Below, in pieces: positions 53,915-63,232 of a stretch of 64,000 nt of DNA. The position numbers were made by a program, and so were the translations under genes. The stretch's first letter is position 1. Each line of letters opens with the position of its first letter. Under the pieces are notes generated by a model. That model saw nothing but the letters and a program-made list of their open reading frames with translations. It was not told the origin of the DNA and searched no databases. This DNA is from CALMEC01 sp963765105 (GTDB taxonomy: Bacteria; Actinomycetota; Thermoleophilia; Miltoncostaeales; Miltoncostaeaceae): positions 248,001 to 312,000 of the forward strand of contig CAVXUW010000004.1 in NCBI GenBank assembly GCA_963765105.1, written 5' to 3'.

Positions 53915-53933
53915 GCCGGGTGTGTATCAGATG

Positions 53934-53962
53934 TTGGCAGGTGGTCGTTGTAGTGGTATTTT
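53934..53962 (+). promoter_or_regulatory. Promoter giving a leaderless mRNA
   Basis: TTGGCA (53934-53939) and TATTTT (53957-53962) are separated by exactly 17 bp. The predicted transcription start, about 7 bases after the -10 box, coincides with the ATG at 53970, so the transcript would have no leader. It drives the antitoxin-like/nucleotidyltransferase pair. Confidence 0.6.
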
Positions 53963-53969
53963 GCCCACT

Positions 53970-54452
53970 ATGGCGTACGTCGTCCTCCGGAGTGACGGTC
54001 GGTTTGAGGTTCGTGAGAGCGTCTCGACCCCCGCGGGTCCACGCTCTCGCACGCTGGCCACGTTTCGCTCCCTCTCGGATGACGTGCTTGCCCATGCCGA
54101 GGCGCGAGCAACGCGACCGTTTAATCGTGCCGTCGTCGTTGCTCGTGCCCAAGCGCAAGGAGTTCCGGAAGCACCACCGGAGCCTGTCGTTCGCCTCGCG
54201 TGGCGTCTTCTGACCGAGCTGGGAGGCGGTCAGCGTCTGCCGGAGGTGTTCGCCGAAGCGCTTCGTGGTGAGCTGGGCTCACACAACGCCCCCCTCCCGG
54301 ACACCATCCCGCCACTCGTGGAGTGGTTGGGAGCAACCCCGCGAGAGCGTGGCGACACGCTGCGTGATCTGTTGCGCATGACCGATCGCTTGCCGCCGCG
54401 GCGCACACCGGCGGGTCGTCGTTACCCGCGCATCGCATCATCTCGGGCGTGA
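53970..54452 (+). CDS. Hypothetical protein paired with a nucleotidyltransferase (antitoxin-like)
   Basis: A 160-residue protein with an N-terminal beta-hairpin (MAYVVLRSDGRFEVRESV) and a mostly helical rest (VVRLAWRLLTELGGGQRLPEVFAEAL), ending basic (PPRRTPAGRRYPRI). I do not recognise the family. Its stop overlaps the GTG start of the nucleotidyltransferase gene (GTGA), the tight coupling typical of toxin-antitoxin pairs. It probably starts at ATG 53970, at or next to the predicted transcription start. By position it would be the antitoxin or DNA-binding partner. Confidence 0.65.
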   Translation: MAYVVLRSDGRFEVRESVSTPAGPRSRTLATFRSLSDDVLAHAEARATRPFNRAVVVARAQAQGVPEAPPEPVVRLAWRLLTELGGGQRLPEVFAEALRGELGSHNAPLPDTIPPLVEWLGATPRERGDTLRDLLRMTDRLPPRRTPAGRRYPRIASSRA

Positions 54453-55018
54453 ACGCCGAACCCACCCTTGATGAGAAGATCATCCAGGTGGACGATGCCC
54501 TCACTTCGGCCGGGGTCGCGCACGCGTTTGGGGGTGCCCTCGCCCTTGCCTACTATGCCGAGCCGCGGGCCACAATCGATGTCGACGTCAACGTCTTCGT
54601 TGCACCACGCCGCGCAGGACGTGTGTTTGATGCTTTCGCGGTGTTGGGAGCCACCGTGGATCGCGCGGAACTCATGGCTTTGGCGACGCGCGACGGGCAC
54701 GTGCGCGTGCGGTGGGGCCGCACCCCGATCGATGCGTTCTTTTCCTACGATCCGTTCCACACGGCATGCCGGAAACGTATCCGGTCAGTTCCGTTCGGTG
54801 ATCGCACTATTCCGATCCTCGCTCCGGAGCATCTCGTCGTGTGCAAAGCCGTTTTTGATCGACGCAAGGACTGGCTTGACATCGAACAGATTCTTTTTGT
54901 GACGGCACAAGAGATCGATGTCGTCGAGGCACGCCTCTGGACAGGGCGGATCGTGGGCGCCGATGATCGTCGTGCGAAACGACTGGAGCGCCTTATCCAG
55001 GCAACCGTGGGTCGCTAG
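54449..55018 (+). CDS. Nucleotidyltransferase-fold protein (AbiEii/MNT-like)
   Basis: A 189-residue protein. The motif AHAFGGALALAYYAEPRATIDVDV combines the GG/GS of the nucleotidyltransferase fold with the metal-binding DVDV pair. Other segments: RVRWGRTPIDAFFSYD (third Asp) and APEHLVVCKAVFDRRKDWLDIE, resembling the AbiEii/DUF6036 family. Related toxins modify tRNA or proteins with nucleotides. Coupled to the preceding gene by GTGA. Its stop shares CTAG with the convergent LLM gene. Confidence 0.8.
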   Translation: MNAEPTLDEKIIQVDDALTSAGVAHAFGGALALAYYAEPRATIDVDVNVFVAPRRAGRVFDAFAVLGATVDRAELMALATRDGHVRVRWGRTPIDAFFSYDPFHTACRKRIRSVPFGDRTIPILAPEHLVVCKAVFDRRKDWLDIEQILFVTAQEIDVVEARLWTGRIVGADDRRAKRLERLIQATVGR

Positions 55019-56034
55019 CCGGCGATCACCGGGAGCGGGGCGAGGTCCATCACGTCGGCGATGAGCTGATACGAACGGATGCGCGCCGAATGGTCGTGGA
55101 CCGATGTCATGATCATGATCTCGTCGGCCCCTGTCGCGTCGACAATCTCGGCAAGCTGGTCCCGCACGCGTGCGGGAGTTCCCAACACCTGAGCCCGGCG
55201 ATAGCGACGAAGCTGGTCCTGCTCCCACTCGGTCCACTCATGGGCCTCAGCCTCATCCGGGCTGGGAAGCTTGCCCGGCGCCCCTTGTCGCATGCGGACC
55301 ACCCCGAGCCCGAGGGACAGGGCCAAGCGCTCTGCCTCGTCCTCGGTGTCGGCACAGACCGCCGAGACGGTGAGAATGGCCCGCGGCTCGGAAAGCCACA
55401 CTGACGGTCGGAAACCGTCGCGGTAGATGCGAAGTGCTTCTGCGGCGCCCCGAGGGTTCAGATGGCGCGCGAACGCAAACCCAAGCCCAAATGCGGCGGC
55501 CACCTGGGCACCATGGTCGCTGGAGCCGAGGATCCACACCGGTGGCAGCGTCGCCTCCGCGGGTTGGGCGGCAACAGTTCGGTACGGATGGTCATCCGGG
55601 AATCCGTCAGAAGTGAAGGCAAACAGCTCGGCCAGTTGGTTCGGGAAATCGGCACCATCGTTGCCGCGCCGCAAAGCGTGAGCGGTGACACCATCGGTCC
55701 CCGGCGCACGACCGATACCCAGATCGATGCGCCCCGGATGGAGCGTCTCGAGCAAACGGAATGTTTCGGCCACGTGGAGCGGGCTGTGGTTCGGAAGCAT
55801 CACTCCCCCGGACCCCACGCGGATGTTCGAGGTCGCCGCGGCAACGTGTCCGATCATCACCGCCGGTGCCGGGCAGGCCATACCAGGCGTGTTGTGGTGC
55901 TCCGCGAGCCAGTACCGATGGTAGCCCCATCCGTCGACCTGCCGTGCCAGGTCGATGCTGTTGGCCACAGCGTCCGCCGCAGTACGACCCGAGGGAACCG
56001 GGGTGAGATCGAGGATGGAGATCGGGAGGTTCAC
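55015..56034 (-). CDS. LLM-class flavin-dependent oxidoreductase
   Basis: A 339-residue luciferase-like monooxygenase. N-terminus VNLPISILDLTPV, then GYHRYWLAEHHNTPGMACPAP, RVGSGGVMLPNHSPLHVAE, RIDLGIGRAPGTDG and WILGSSDHGAQVAAAFGLGFAFARH, all typical of the MsnO8/YhbW-like clade that uses FMN (or F420). The substrate is unknown. GTG 56034 is chosen, where family similarity begins; the open frame upstream is low complexity. Confidence 0.88.
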   Translation of the reverse strand: MNLPISILDLTPVPSGRTAADAVANSIDLARQVDGWGYHRYWLAEHHNTPGMACPAPAVMIGHVAAATSNIRVGSGGVMLPNHSPLHVAETFRLLETLHPGRIDLGIGRAPGTDGVTAHALRRGNDGADFPNQLAELFAFTSDGFPDDHPYRTVAAQPAEATLPPVWILGSSDHGAQVAAAFGLGFAFARHLNPRGAAEALRIYRDGFRPSVWLSEPRAILTVSAVCADTEDEAERLALSLGLGVVRMRQGAPGKLPSPDEAEAHEWTEWEQDQLRRYRRAQVLGTPARVRDQLAEIVDATGADEIMIMTSVHDHSARIRSYQLIADVMDLAPLPVIAG

Positions 56035-56126
56035 GCCCGCAGACTGTAGCGGGCCGATCCCCGGGAGCGCCGAGGGCAGGACGGCCGGAGGGCGGGGCCC
56101 CCGGCCGTCGGCCAACGCAGATTCGA

Positions 56127-57149
56127 CTAGTTACGACCCTTGCCCAGCTTCACCACCGAAACGGTGAACGGGGGCGCAGCGGTGCCGGCGGCACGCTTGC
56201 CGAACTGGGAGTTCACGACATAGAGCCGACCCTTGTGGAGGGCGGCCGTGGTCGGTGAATCGAACGTCCCGTCGGTGATGGTGGTCTTCAGGCGCGCGGA
56301 GCGGAACTTTTTCTTCAGCTTCAGCACGTCCACCGCGCCACTGTTCACGACGTACAGACGGTTGTCGTTCAGCACCAGGCCATCACCACCGGTGATGACG
56401 GCGCCGTTCAGCGCGACTTCGGTGACGGCTCGCGAGCCAATCTGGATGCGGAAGAGCTTGCCGGTGTTCGCCTGAACGGTCAGCAGCGTGCGGTTCTTGT
56501 ACGCAACGATGCCGTTGAGGTTGAAACCGTTCTGATAGACGATCGCCGTTCCGGCGAGGGTGAGCCACTCCTCGAGGACACCGGTCATGGTGGGAGCGGC
56601 CAGGCTCGCCGCCGGAATGCGGTAGATGACTGCGGAGAACGAGTCGGTGATGTACGCGTCACCGTTCTTCGCGATTGCCAGGTCATTCAGGAACGTGGGA
56701 GTGCCCGGGGCGTAGGCCCCGGCCGTAGGCCGCGCGAACTTGCCCAGGGTCTGGCCCGTGTTCCGATCGAGGACGAAGACGGTGCCGGTGGGGCCGCCGG
56801 CGACGACGAGATGCCCACTGCGGTCGATTTTCATGCCAATGGCGGCGGTGCGGCCCTGGTCGCCCGCGGGTGCGAGAAGTTCACCAGTGGTGCCACGGCG
56901 CGGCGCACGGAAGATGCGTCCGTCGGCCGCGCTGCCGGTGTAGATGTAGCCGCCCTTGGCCGCGATGCCCTCGGGGAAGATTCCCTCTCCGGGCAATGCG
57001 ATCGTTGCGGTCACTGCACCGCCCCTCTTCGATCCCTTGTCCCGTTGCTTGTCTTTGCCCTTGCCACTGGCGACCGCGCCGCCAGCGACTGCCAATGTGA
57101 GCGCCAGGCACAGCCCAATGGTTCCCAGTAGTCGTCTCTGTCCCCGCAT
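56127..57149 (-). CDS. Secreted beta-propeller protein (SMP-30/NHL-like)
   Basis: A 340-residue exported protein. Signal peptide LGTIGLCLALTLAVAGGAVA (residues 8-27) is followed by a Lys-rich linker (GKGKDKQRDKGSKRGG). Six or so propeller blades follow, visible as repeated GxIxxxxxxxGxIY-type strands: GIAAKGGYIYTGSAADGRIF, IDRSGHLVVAGGPTGTVFVLD, LAIAKNGDAYITDSFSAVIY. Similar to gluconolactonase/SMP-30-like exported proteins of actinobacteria; catalysis is not evident. Confidence 0.8.
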   Translation of the reverse strand: MRGQRRLLGTIGLCLALTLAVAGGAVASGKGKDKQRDKGSKRGGAVTATIALPGEGIFPEGIAAKGGYIYTGSAADGRIFRAPRRGTTGELLAPAGDQGRTAAIGMKIDRSGHLVVAGGPTGTVFVLDRNTGQTLGKFARPTAGAYAPGTPTFLNDLAIAKNGDAYITDSFSAVIYRIPAASLAAPTMTGVLEEWLTLAGTAIVYQNGFNLNGIVAYKNRTLLTVQANTGKLFRIQIGSRAVTEVALNGAVITGGDGLVLNDNRLYVVNSGAVDVLKLKKKFRSARLKTTITDGTFDSPTTAALHKGRLYVVNSQFGKRAAGTAAPPFTVSVVKLGKGRN

Positions 57150-57259
57150 GTCGTGCTCCCCTCGAGAGATTCGTTCACTCGTACCTCGTCTGAGGCCGCA
57201 CGATTCTTACCTTCCCGCGCAAGAAACGTCGAGTCACCTCGTTCCGCGCAAACCCGCGG

Positions 57260-57790
57260 TTATGTCACTGGAAGCGCCTGTTGGTGACTCACCGCCGTGA
57301 TCTCGGCACCCTCATGGTTCAGAAGCCAGCGCTTCATCGTGATGCCGGCCTCGTCGGGTCCCGCATATCCGGTGAGCGCGCCCGATGCACCAACGACTCG
57401 GTGGCAGGGCACCACGATGGGAAGCGCGTTGCGACCGTTCGCGCCTCCCACCGCCCGCGCAGCACTCGGCTTTCCCACCCGTTGGGCGAGCTGGCCGTAA
57501 CTTTCGATCGAACCGAAGGGAATGTCGCACAGGGCATCCCACACGGAGTGCTGGAACGCCGTCCCATCGACATCGGTTGGGAGTTTGAAGGCCGTCCGTT
57601 TGCCGCCAAAGTACTCGCCAAGCTGGGTACGCGCGGCAGCAAGCACCGGGTGGTCGGGGGCCTCGGTGGTCCCGATCGCGGGACGGAGACGCGAGGGAAG
57701 CGGCAACTGGATCTCGCGGAGCCCGGCGTCGCTTGCGACGAGCACGAGCTCGCCGATGGGCGTGGTCATGGTGGTTCGGTACAGCATCAT
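57260..57790 (-). CDS. ogt: Methylated-DNA--protein-cysteine methyltransferase
   Basis: A 176-residue suicide enzyme that removes the methyl group from O6-methylguanine. The acceptor cysteine is in the invariant PIVVPCHRVVG, preceded by the winged-helix FQHSVWDALCDIPFGSIESYGQLA and the Asn hinge GGANGRNA. The start is the ATG at 57788-57790, which overlaps the stop of the Ada/AlkA gene by four bases, so the two repair genes are translationally coupled. Confidence 0.95.
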   Translation of the reverse strand: MMLYRTTMTTPIGELVLVASDAGLREIQLPLPSRLRPAIGTTEAPDHPVLAAARTQLGEYFGGKRTAFKLPTDVDGTAFQHSVWDALCDIPFGSIESYGQLAQRVGKPSAARAVGGANGRNALPIVVPCHRVVGASGALTGYAGPDEAGITMKRWLLNHEGAEITAVSHQQALPVT

Positions 57791-59259
57791 TTCGCTCCTA
57801 GGTGGTTCCAGAGGTGATGGGTGGCGTAGGAACGCCACGGTCGCCAACCTTCCGACACCTCGCGGATCTCGCGAGGCGACGTCCCGATTCCCCGTGCGGC
57901 AAGCGCGTGACGGATGCCGAGGTCGGAGGCGGGGAAAGCGTCGGGGTCGCCGAGTGCGCGCATTGCGACGTACTCGGCCGTCCATGGGCCGATACCGGGA
58001 ATGGCGCTGAGGGCACGTCGGGCCTCATTTCGGTCGGCACCGGCGTGGAGCAGGATGTGCCCATCCGCGATTCCGCGGCATGCTTCCCTCAGTGCGTGAC
58101 GACGCGCTGTTGGCATGGGAAGTTCGCTGTCGGCGACCTCGGCGATGGCCGCCGCGGTGGGAAATGTGTGTGTGAGGCCCTCGGGGCCGCCCGCCATCGG
58201 GGTCCCGATAGCTGCCACGAGTCGTCCCAGAATGGTTCGTGCTCCCGTCACCGAGATCTGCTGACCCACGATCGCACGCGTGACGGCCTCGGTCGGATCG
58301 ACACTGCCGGGCGAACGCAGGCCGGGGCGCCGGCGCACTAATTCGCGTAGATACGGGTCGCGACCGAGCGTCTCGTCGATTGCCACCGGGTCGGCATCCA
58401 GATCGAGAAGCCGCCGGCACCGTTGTACAGCCGCCTGAGTGTCGGAGACGTCTGCCAGAGCAAGCTGACACTGAACGCTGTCGTCAAGGACGTGCAACGT
58501 GACGTGACCATCGCCATGAGGAAGACGCAGGGTGCGGCGCAAGCTCGTCGCGTTTCCCACCTCCACTCCGGGGATGGCGCGATCGGCCAGGAATGACACG
58601 AGCGACGCGACGGCGAAAGGCCGGCGGTAGGCCAACCGAAGTGAAATGACCGGCGCGCTCTCCTGCGAGGCCTCGGGCGCCCGCCCCTTTCGCAGCGCCC
58701 GCGGAGTCGTCGCAAAGACCTCGCGGACGGTGTCATTGAACTGCCGCACGCTGGAGAATCCCGCTGCGAACGCAACCGCGTTGAATGGCATGTCGGTCGT
58801 CTCGATCAGAGTGCGAGCGGTTTGAGCACGCTGAGCCCGAGCCAAAGCCAGCGGGCCGGCCCCAACCTCGCTCGTCAGGAGCCGTCCCAGGTGACGTTGG
58901 GAGATGGCCAACTGACGGGCCACTTCCGACACGCCATCACGGTCGAGCACACCGTCGGCGATGAGGCGCAGGGCACGACCGACAATGTCCGAACGCACCG
59001 ACCAGGCCGGGGAACCCGGAGAGGCATCGGGTCGACAGCGTTTGCACGCGCGGAAGCCCGCGCGTTGTGCGGCGGCGGCCGACGCATAGAACCGCATGTT
59101 CGTACGCTTGGGCCTCACCGGAGTGGGACACGATGGGCGGCAGTAGATGCCCGTGCTCGTGACGCCGACGATGAACCATCCATCGAACCGCGTGTCGCGA
59201 CTTTCGCAGGCCCGCATGCATTGTTCGACCGGAGGAAGCACAACGCCATAATGACGCAC
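57787..59259 (-). CDS. Ada/AlkA fusion: methyl-phosphotriester sensor, AraC activator and 3-methyladenine DNA glycosylase
   Basis: A 490-residue multidomain protein. Residues 15-85: Ada N-terminal zinc domain with four Cys (GIYCRPSCP and ACKRCRPDA); the first Cys accepts methyl from phosphotriesters. Residues about 90-195: AraC-type double HTH (VARQLAISQRHLGRLLTSEV, VAFAAGFSSVRQFNDTV). Residues 200-490: AlkA N-domain and HhH-GPD glycosylase with AIVGQQISVTGAR and AIPGIGPWTAEYVAMRALGDPDAFPASDLG (catalytic Asp). It is likely methylation-inducible. Start at M1 or a near downstream codon is uncertain. Confidence 0.93.
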   Translation of the reverse strand: MRHYGVVLPPVEQCMRACESRDTRFDGWFIVGVTSTGIYCRPSCPTPVRPKRTNMRFYASAAAAQRAGFRACKRCRPDASPGSPAWSVRSDIVGRALRLIADGVLDRDGVSEVARQLAISQRHLGRLLTSEVGAGPLALARAQRAQTARTLIETTDMPFNAVAFAAGFSSVRQFNDTVREVFATTPRALRKGRAPEASQESAPVISLRLAYRRPFAVASLVSFLADRAIPGVEVGNATSLRRTLRLPHGDGHVTLHVLDDSVQCQLALADVSDTQAAVQRCRRLLDLDADPVAIDETLGRDPYLRELVRRRPGLRSPGSVDPTEAVTRAIVGQQISVTGARTILGRLVAAIGTPMAGGPEGLTHTFPTAAAIAEVADSELPMPTARRHALREACRGIADGHILLHAGADRNEARRALSAIPGIGPWTAEYVAMRALGDPDAFPASDLGIRHALAARGIGTSPREIREVSEGWRPWRSYATHHLWNHLGAK

Positions 59260-59312
59260 CCTCGGACCGATTTGTCGCGGAAATCGGCCATCCGCATTCC
59301 TCCCGGTCAGTC

Positions 59313-59345
59313 CGGCCCTGACACGACAGCGTCACGTCAGGGCCG
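59313..59345 (-). terminator. 10-bp perfect hairpin after the nucleotidase gene
   Basis: CGGCCCTGAC / GTCAGGGCCG with a 13-nt loop, 13 bp beyond the nucleotidase stop on the minus strand and in front of the Ada/AlkA gene. No T-run follows, so it is probably a U-poor terminator separating the two transcription units. Confidence 0.5.
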
Positions 59346-59358
59346 ATGCAACCGCGAA

Positions 59359-61092
59359 CTACGGGGTGGTGACTTCGGTAATGCGATCCGTTGCCGGAGG
59401 AACGACCGGGGAGTTGGCACCGAGGTACGCGGTGAGAGCCGCAAGGTCATCCCCACCGCCCAAACGGTTTGTTCCTTGAATGAGGGTTCGGAAATCGTCG
59501 CCACCGTCGGCCAGGAAGCTGTTGACCGTCACTCGGTAGGACGCTGCGGGATCAATGGCGACACCGTTGAGTGCCACAGTGTCGATCCGCGCGCCGAAGG
59601 GGCAGCCACTGCAATAGCGGAACGTCAGCCCACGCGAGATCCCCAGGATGAGCACCGGACGACTGCGTGTGGCGATGGCCTGTTCTTCCAGAACCGCCTC
59701 GACCTGAGCGCCGGTGAGGTTCATCGTGACGAGCGTGTTGCCGAACGGTTGAACATTGAACGCCTCACCGAAGGTGACCGTCCCGTCGCGATCGGTTGGG
59801 ATGGTGGGGGTGGCGGCAAACGTCACGTCGGCGCGCACACCGCCGGGATTCATCAGGGCGATCTGTGCTCCCCCGTCACCCGGTGCCTGAGTGGCAGCGA
59901 GCTGGGCGTCGGCAATGAGGTTCGCCAGCGAGGACTCGCTGTCGCGACCGCTGGACCGACGGATATCCGCGGTAACGGAGCCAACAACTCGGTTCGCCAA
60001 GGGAGCGGCGAGTGCCGTCCACTTCGCGATGATGGCCGTCTGTGCCGGGTCCTTGGCCACCGTGCGCGTGACCAGGTGGTTGGTGGATTTGACACTCCCG
60101 CGACGAACGTCGCCGGTACGCCGGTTGATCGTGATGCGCGACTCGGTCACGACACGACCGAACGACGACGCCGATGTCACCATGCGCGGCTTGCCGGCCG
60201 GGTCGGGGATGTTGCAGATGTAGGGCTGGTGGGTGTGACCGCTGGCGATGAAGTCGATCTCGGGGTGAAGCTGTTCGGCAATCTGCACGATGGGTCCACT
60301 GATGCCGGTGCACTGCCCATACGTACCGGTCTGCAGGCCGCCCTCGTGAATGAGCACGACGATGGTTTCGACGCCGCGCCGCTTGAGCTTGCGGACCGCA
60401 CGGTTGGCCGCCTCCACCTCATCCTGGAACTGCAACCCACGGATGCCCGACTGAGCGACCAAAGCGGGGGTTCCCTCCAGCGTCATACCGATGAAGCCGA
60501 CCCTGACGCCACCAATGCGCTTCACCCATGTGCCGGGAAGCACCGTCTGGCCGGTGGTTTCCTCGACGACGTTCGCCGCGAGCCAGGGGAAGTCGGCGCC
60601 GTCATAGGGCTGCTCGGGGTTGTAGCAGCCGTCAAGTGGGTGGCATCCGCCGTTTTGCATGCGACGAAGCTCGGTGAGGCCTTCGTCGAACTCGTGATTG
60701 CCGACACTGGAGACGTCGAGCCCCATCGCCTCGAGCGACTCGACTGCCGGCTCGTCGTGGAACAGACCCGATAAGAACGGGGTGCCGCCGATGAGATCGC
60801 CCGCGGTCGCAGTGAGTGAATAGCGAGCCGTGCCGCGAAGCGCGGCGAGCGTGGTGGCCAAGTACTCACCCCCACCGACCGGCGTGGCGGTGGGATCGAG
60901 GACGGGGCCCAGGGTTGCGTCGCTCCCCGTGGGGGGCTCCAACCAGCCGTGGTAGTCATTGAAGGTCAGGAGTTGAAGCTCAACGTCTGCGCGGTGCTTA
61001 CCGCCGGCGACGGCGCTGGTCGCGCCCACCAAAGACAGCGCGGCGATAACCGCAAAGCACCACCGAACCGGGGAACGAAAACGACGATTCAT
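59359..61092 (-). CDS. Secreted 5'-nucleotidase/2',3'-cyclic phosphodiesterase family protein
   Basis: A 577-residue exported metallophosphatase. Signal peptide WCFAVIAALSLVGATSAVAGG (residues 11-31). Metal-binding motifs: LLTFNDYHGWLEP, TAGDLIGGTPFLSG, VGNHEFDEGL, VVLIHEGG and SGHTHQPYIC. The C-terminal 5_nucleotid_C domain has IALMNPGGVRADV and ADGGDDFRTL. It releases phosphate from extracellular nucleotides. The start is ATG 61092; a longer frame upstream lacks signal-peptide features. No gene partner on this strand. Confidence 0.92.
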   Translation of the reverse strand: MNRRFRSPVRWCFAVIAALSLVGATSAVAGGKHRADVELQLLTFNDYHGWLEPPTGSDATLGPVLDPTATPVGGGEYLATTLAALRGTARYSLTATAGDLIGGTPFLSGLFHDEPAVESLEAMGLDVSSVGNHEFDEGLTELRRMQNGGCHPLDGCYNPEQPYDGADFPWLAANVVEETTGQTVLPGTWVKRIGGVRVGFIGMTLEGTPALVAQSGIRGLQFQDEVEAANRAVRKLKRRGVETIVVLIHEGGLQTGTYGQCTGISGPIVQIAEQLHPEIDFIASGHTHQPYICNIPDPAGKPRMVTSASSFGRVVTESRITINRRTGDVRRGSVKSTNHLVTRTVAKDPAQTAIIAKWTALAAPLANRVVGSVTADIRRSSGRDSESSLANLIADAQLAATQAPGDGGAQIALMNPGGVRADVTFAATPTIPTDRDGTVTFGEAFNVQPFGNTLVTMNLTGAQVEAVLEEQAIATRSRPVLILGISRGLTFRYCSGCPFGARIDTVALNGVAIDPAASYRVTVNSFLADGGDDFRTLIQGTNRLGGGDDLAALTAYLGANSPVVPPATDRITEVTTP

Positions 61093-61344
61093 CTCGTGAC
61101 CTTTCTGCATGCACAACGGGTCGGATGCGTCGATGGCAGATCGCAGTGTGGGCGATATCGGCGCATCAGTCGAGAGTCTCGTGGTCGAGCTCGAGTAGCG
61201 CAACCGCCAATTGTTGCGGTGTGGCGCCATCGTGGCGCCGATCGATGAGGGCCGGGCATGCGGATTCCACTGTTGTTGACCTTGAAGGGTGGGAATTCAT
61301 CTGAAAGGCTTCGCCGAAGTCCGCAAAAAGGGTCGTTTTCTGCG

Positions 61345-62622
61345 ATGAGGCTGTTTCCCACGCTCCGTCGCACGCATCTCGTCGCAGCGCTCGTGCTGGT
61401 GGGTCTTGGCACGATGACGACGGCGGGGCGTGCCGATGGCTATGTCTTCGTCGGTCCGAAGTGGCCCATCAACGTGGTGACCATCAAGGTCAACGACCCT
61501 GCGCTGCGTGCCCCGGTGCTCACCGCGATGAAGGAGTGGAATCGCAGCGGCATGCGCATGCGCCTTCGCCTCGTCACGAAGGGCCCCGTCGATGTTGTCG
61601 TGCGGCGCCTCCCGGCGAAGAAGGGTGCCCCGTGCGGTTCGAACAAGAACCAGGCCGGGCGTGCCACCAAAGGAGCCATTCTCAACGCCTGGATCATGCT
61701 CGACCGTAACTGCGACCGGTACTTCCTCATCCACGTCGCCGCTCACGAAATCGGCCACGTCCTGGGGTTGGGGCATGAGGAGCGGCGCTGCTCGGTGATG
61801 TCGGCAACCACTTCGGTGAACTGCGACCAACCGCACCTCGGTGATCTCTTGCCGTGGGAGTACATGTGTCGCCCATTGTTTCCCGACGACGTTCGAGGCG
61901 TGCTCAAACGCTACGGCGGAAAACGACTGAAAAACCCCACGCGGCGTGTGTGTACGACCCAACCGACACCGCCAACCGCCAGCGGGTTGACGATTCAGGC
62001 CAACCCCGCCGACGGCTTTGCCTCGACGCGCATCACCTGGAACAACCCAACCACGCCAGCCCTCGCGCAGATCGCTATCGGCCGCAGCGCAAACGAGTGC
62101 GCAACCTTCCCTCCCCTCCCGGGCGCCACGCCGCGTCCGGTGTCGCCCCTCATCCGGAGCCAACCGGTGGCCATCGTTCTTCCCGCAGGCGTGACCCAGT
62201 CCTTCCGCGAGACCGCAAATGTCCCACCGGGAAGATGGTGCTACACAACGTGGACCATCGGCCCGTCCGGGACATGGCAGTACGCCGCAGCGCAGGTGAT
62301 CGACCATCCCGGCACGTCGCCCCTCGATGCACGACTAACCGCCGGTGTTCAGAGCCGACCGGTAACGGGTGTGGCCGCCCGTGTGACCTGGCGTAACCCA
62401 TCGGACATCGCAGTCACGTCAACGCGCGTTGAACGCGCAAACGGGGCGTGTCCCGCCGACGCTCAGACGTTCCGTGCCACGTCCGGCGCCAACGGCCCGA
62501 CGAGCCCGGGCCCCGTCTCCTACGACGACACCAGCCGCAACGTGCCGGTGCCAAGTTGCTACCGCATCACCGTCGTGGACGCGGACGGGGTGACCGCGCG
62601 CGCCCTCGTTCAGACCGCCTAG
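61345..62622 (+). CDS. Secreted matrixin-like zinc metalloprotease
   Basis: A 425-residue exported protein. Signal peptide LVAALVLVGLGTMTTAGRADG (residues 12-32). Catalytic zinc motif HEIGHVLGLGH (HExxHxxGxxH) near residue 134, followed by the Met-turn CSVMS, as in matrixins/metzincins. After the 200-residue protease domain come two fibronectin-like segments (ITWNNPTTPALAQIAIGRS, ARVTWRNPSDIAVTSTRVE) that may bind substrate or wall polymers. The start is ATG 61345; an in-frame ATG further upstream would bury the signal. Confidence 0.87.
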   Translation: MRLFPTLRRTHLVAALVLVGLGTMTTAGRADGYVFVGPKWPINVVTIKVNDPALRAPVLTAMKEWNRSGMRMRLRLVTKGPVDVVVRRLPAKKGAPCGSNKNQAGRATKGAILNAWIMLDRNCDRYFLIHVAAHEIGHVLGLGHEERRCSVMSATTSVNCDQPHLGDLLPWEYMCRPLFPDDVRGVLKRYGGKRLKNPTRRVCTTQPTPPTASGLTIQANPADGFASTRITWNNPTTPALAQIAIGRSANECATFPPLPGATPRPVSPLIRSQPVAIVLPAGVTQSFRETANVPPGRWCYTTWTIGPSGTWQYAAAQVIDHPGTSPLDARLTAGVQSRPVTGVAARVTWRNPSDIAVTSTRVERANGACPADAQTFRATSGANGPTSPGPVSYDDTSRNVPVPSCYRITVVDADGVTARALVQTA

Positions 62623-62739
62623 TCTTACCTCGGACGGCCGGCCTTGGCTTTGCGAACTGCGCCGGGGCACGGTCGAGCGGGTCGGTATCACCACACCTCC
62701 GACGTGCTCCTGTTGAAAACCCATCCGTCAGGAGGAGCC

Positions 62740-63216
62740 ATGGACAACGTCACACGAATCGACTGGACCGTCGACACCGGACTCAAGTGGTGGAGCGGCA
62801 CAGACGATACGGTGAAGCTCGAGATCTATCGCGACAGCACTCTCATCAAGCGGCTGAACCTCGAGCCAGGGAACACGCCGCGTCTCAACAAAGGCGAATC
62901 AGCGACCTACTACTGGGTCTTCCGCGACCCTGACGGCCTCGGAGTATCGGTGTCCGGGACGACCGTTCCGTTCACCGAGGCATTTCCCAACGGCGTCTCG
63001 GGGCACCTCAGGGTCAAGCTCATCGCGAAAGGCGACGACGCCTGGGAAAAGATCGCAATCAACAGCACGGTCACTACCGGGCAACTGCGCTTCATCCCCG
63101 GAACGATCGACAGCTCCGTGTGGCTGGAGGACGAACAGTCGTTCTTCTTCGGTCGTGATGTCGTGCTGAGCACCGACTCAGACGAGGGCGTCACATCCCT
63201 AACCCTCAACTACTAG
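62740..63216 (+). CDS. Hypothetical beta-sandwich protein, PLAT-like
   Basis: A 158-residue protein beginning at ATG 62740 with GGAGGAG six bases upstream. The sequence is rich in beta strands (TVKLEIYRDSTLIKRLNLEP, ATYYWVFRDPDG, HLRVKLIAKGDDAWEKIA, SSVWLEDEQSFFF) and looks like a PLAT/LH2 or similar lipid- or sugar-binding sandwich, but the family is not certain. No signal peptide, so it is probably cytosolic. It converges on atpC. Confidence 0.7.
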   Translation: MDNVTRIDWTVDTGLKWWSGTDDTVKLEIYRDSTLIKRLNLEPGNTPRLNKGESATYYWVFRDPDGLGVSVSGTTVPFTEAFPNGVSGHLRVKLIAKGDDAWEKIAINSTVTTGQLRFIPGTIDSSVWLEDEQSFFFGRDVVLSTDSDEGVTSLTLNY

Positions 63217-63232
63217 CGCTGCTCTGCTGCCG

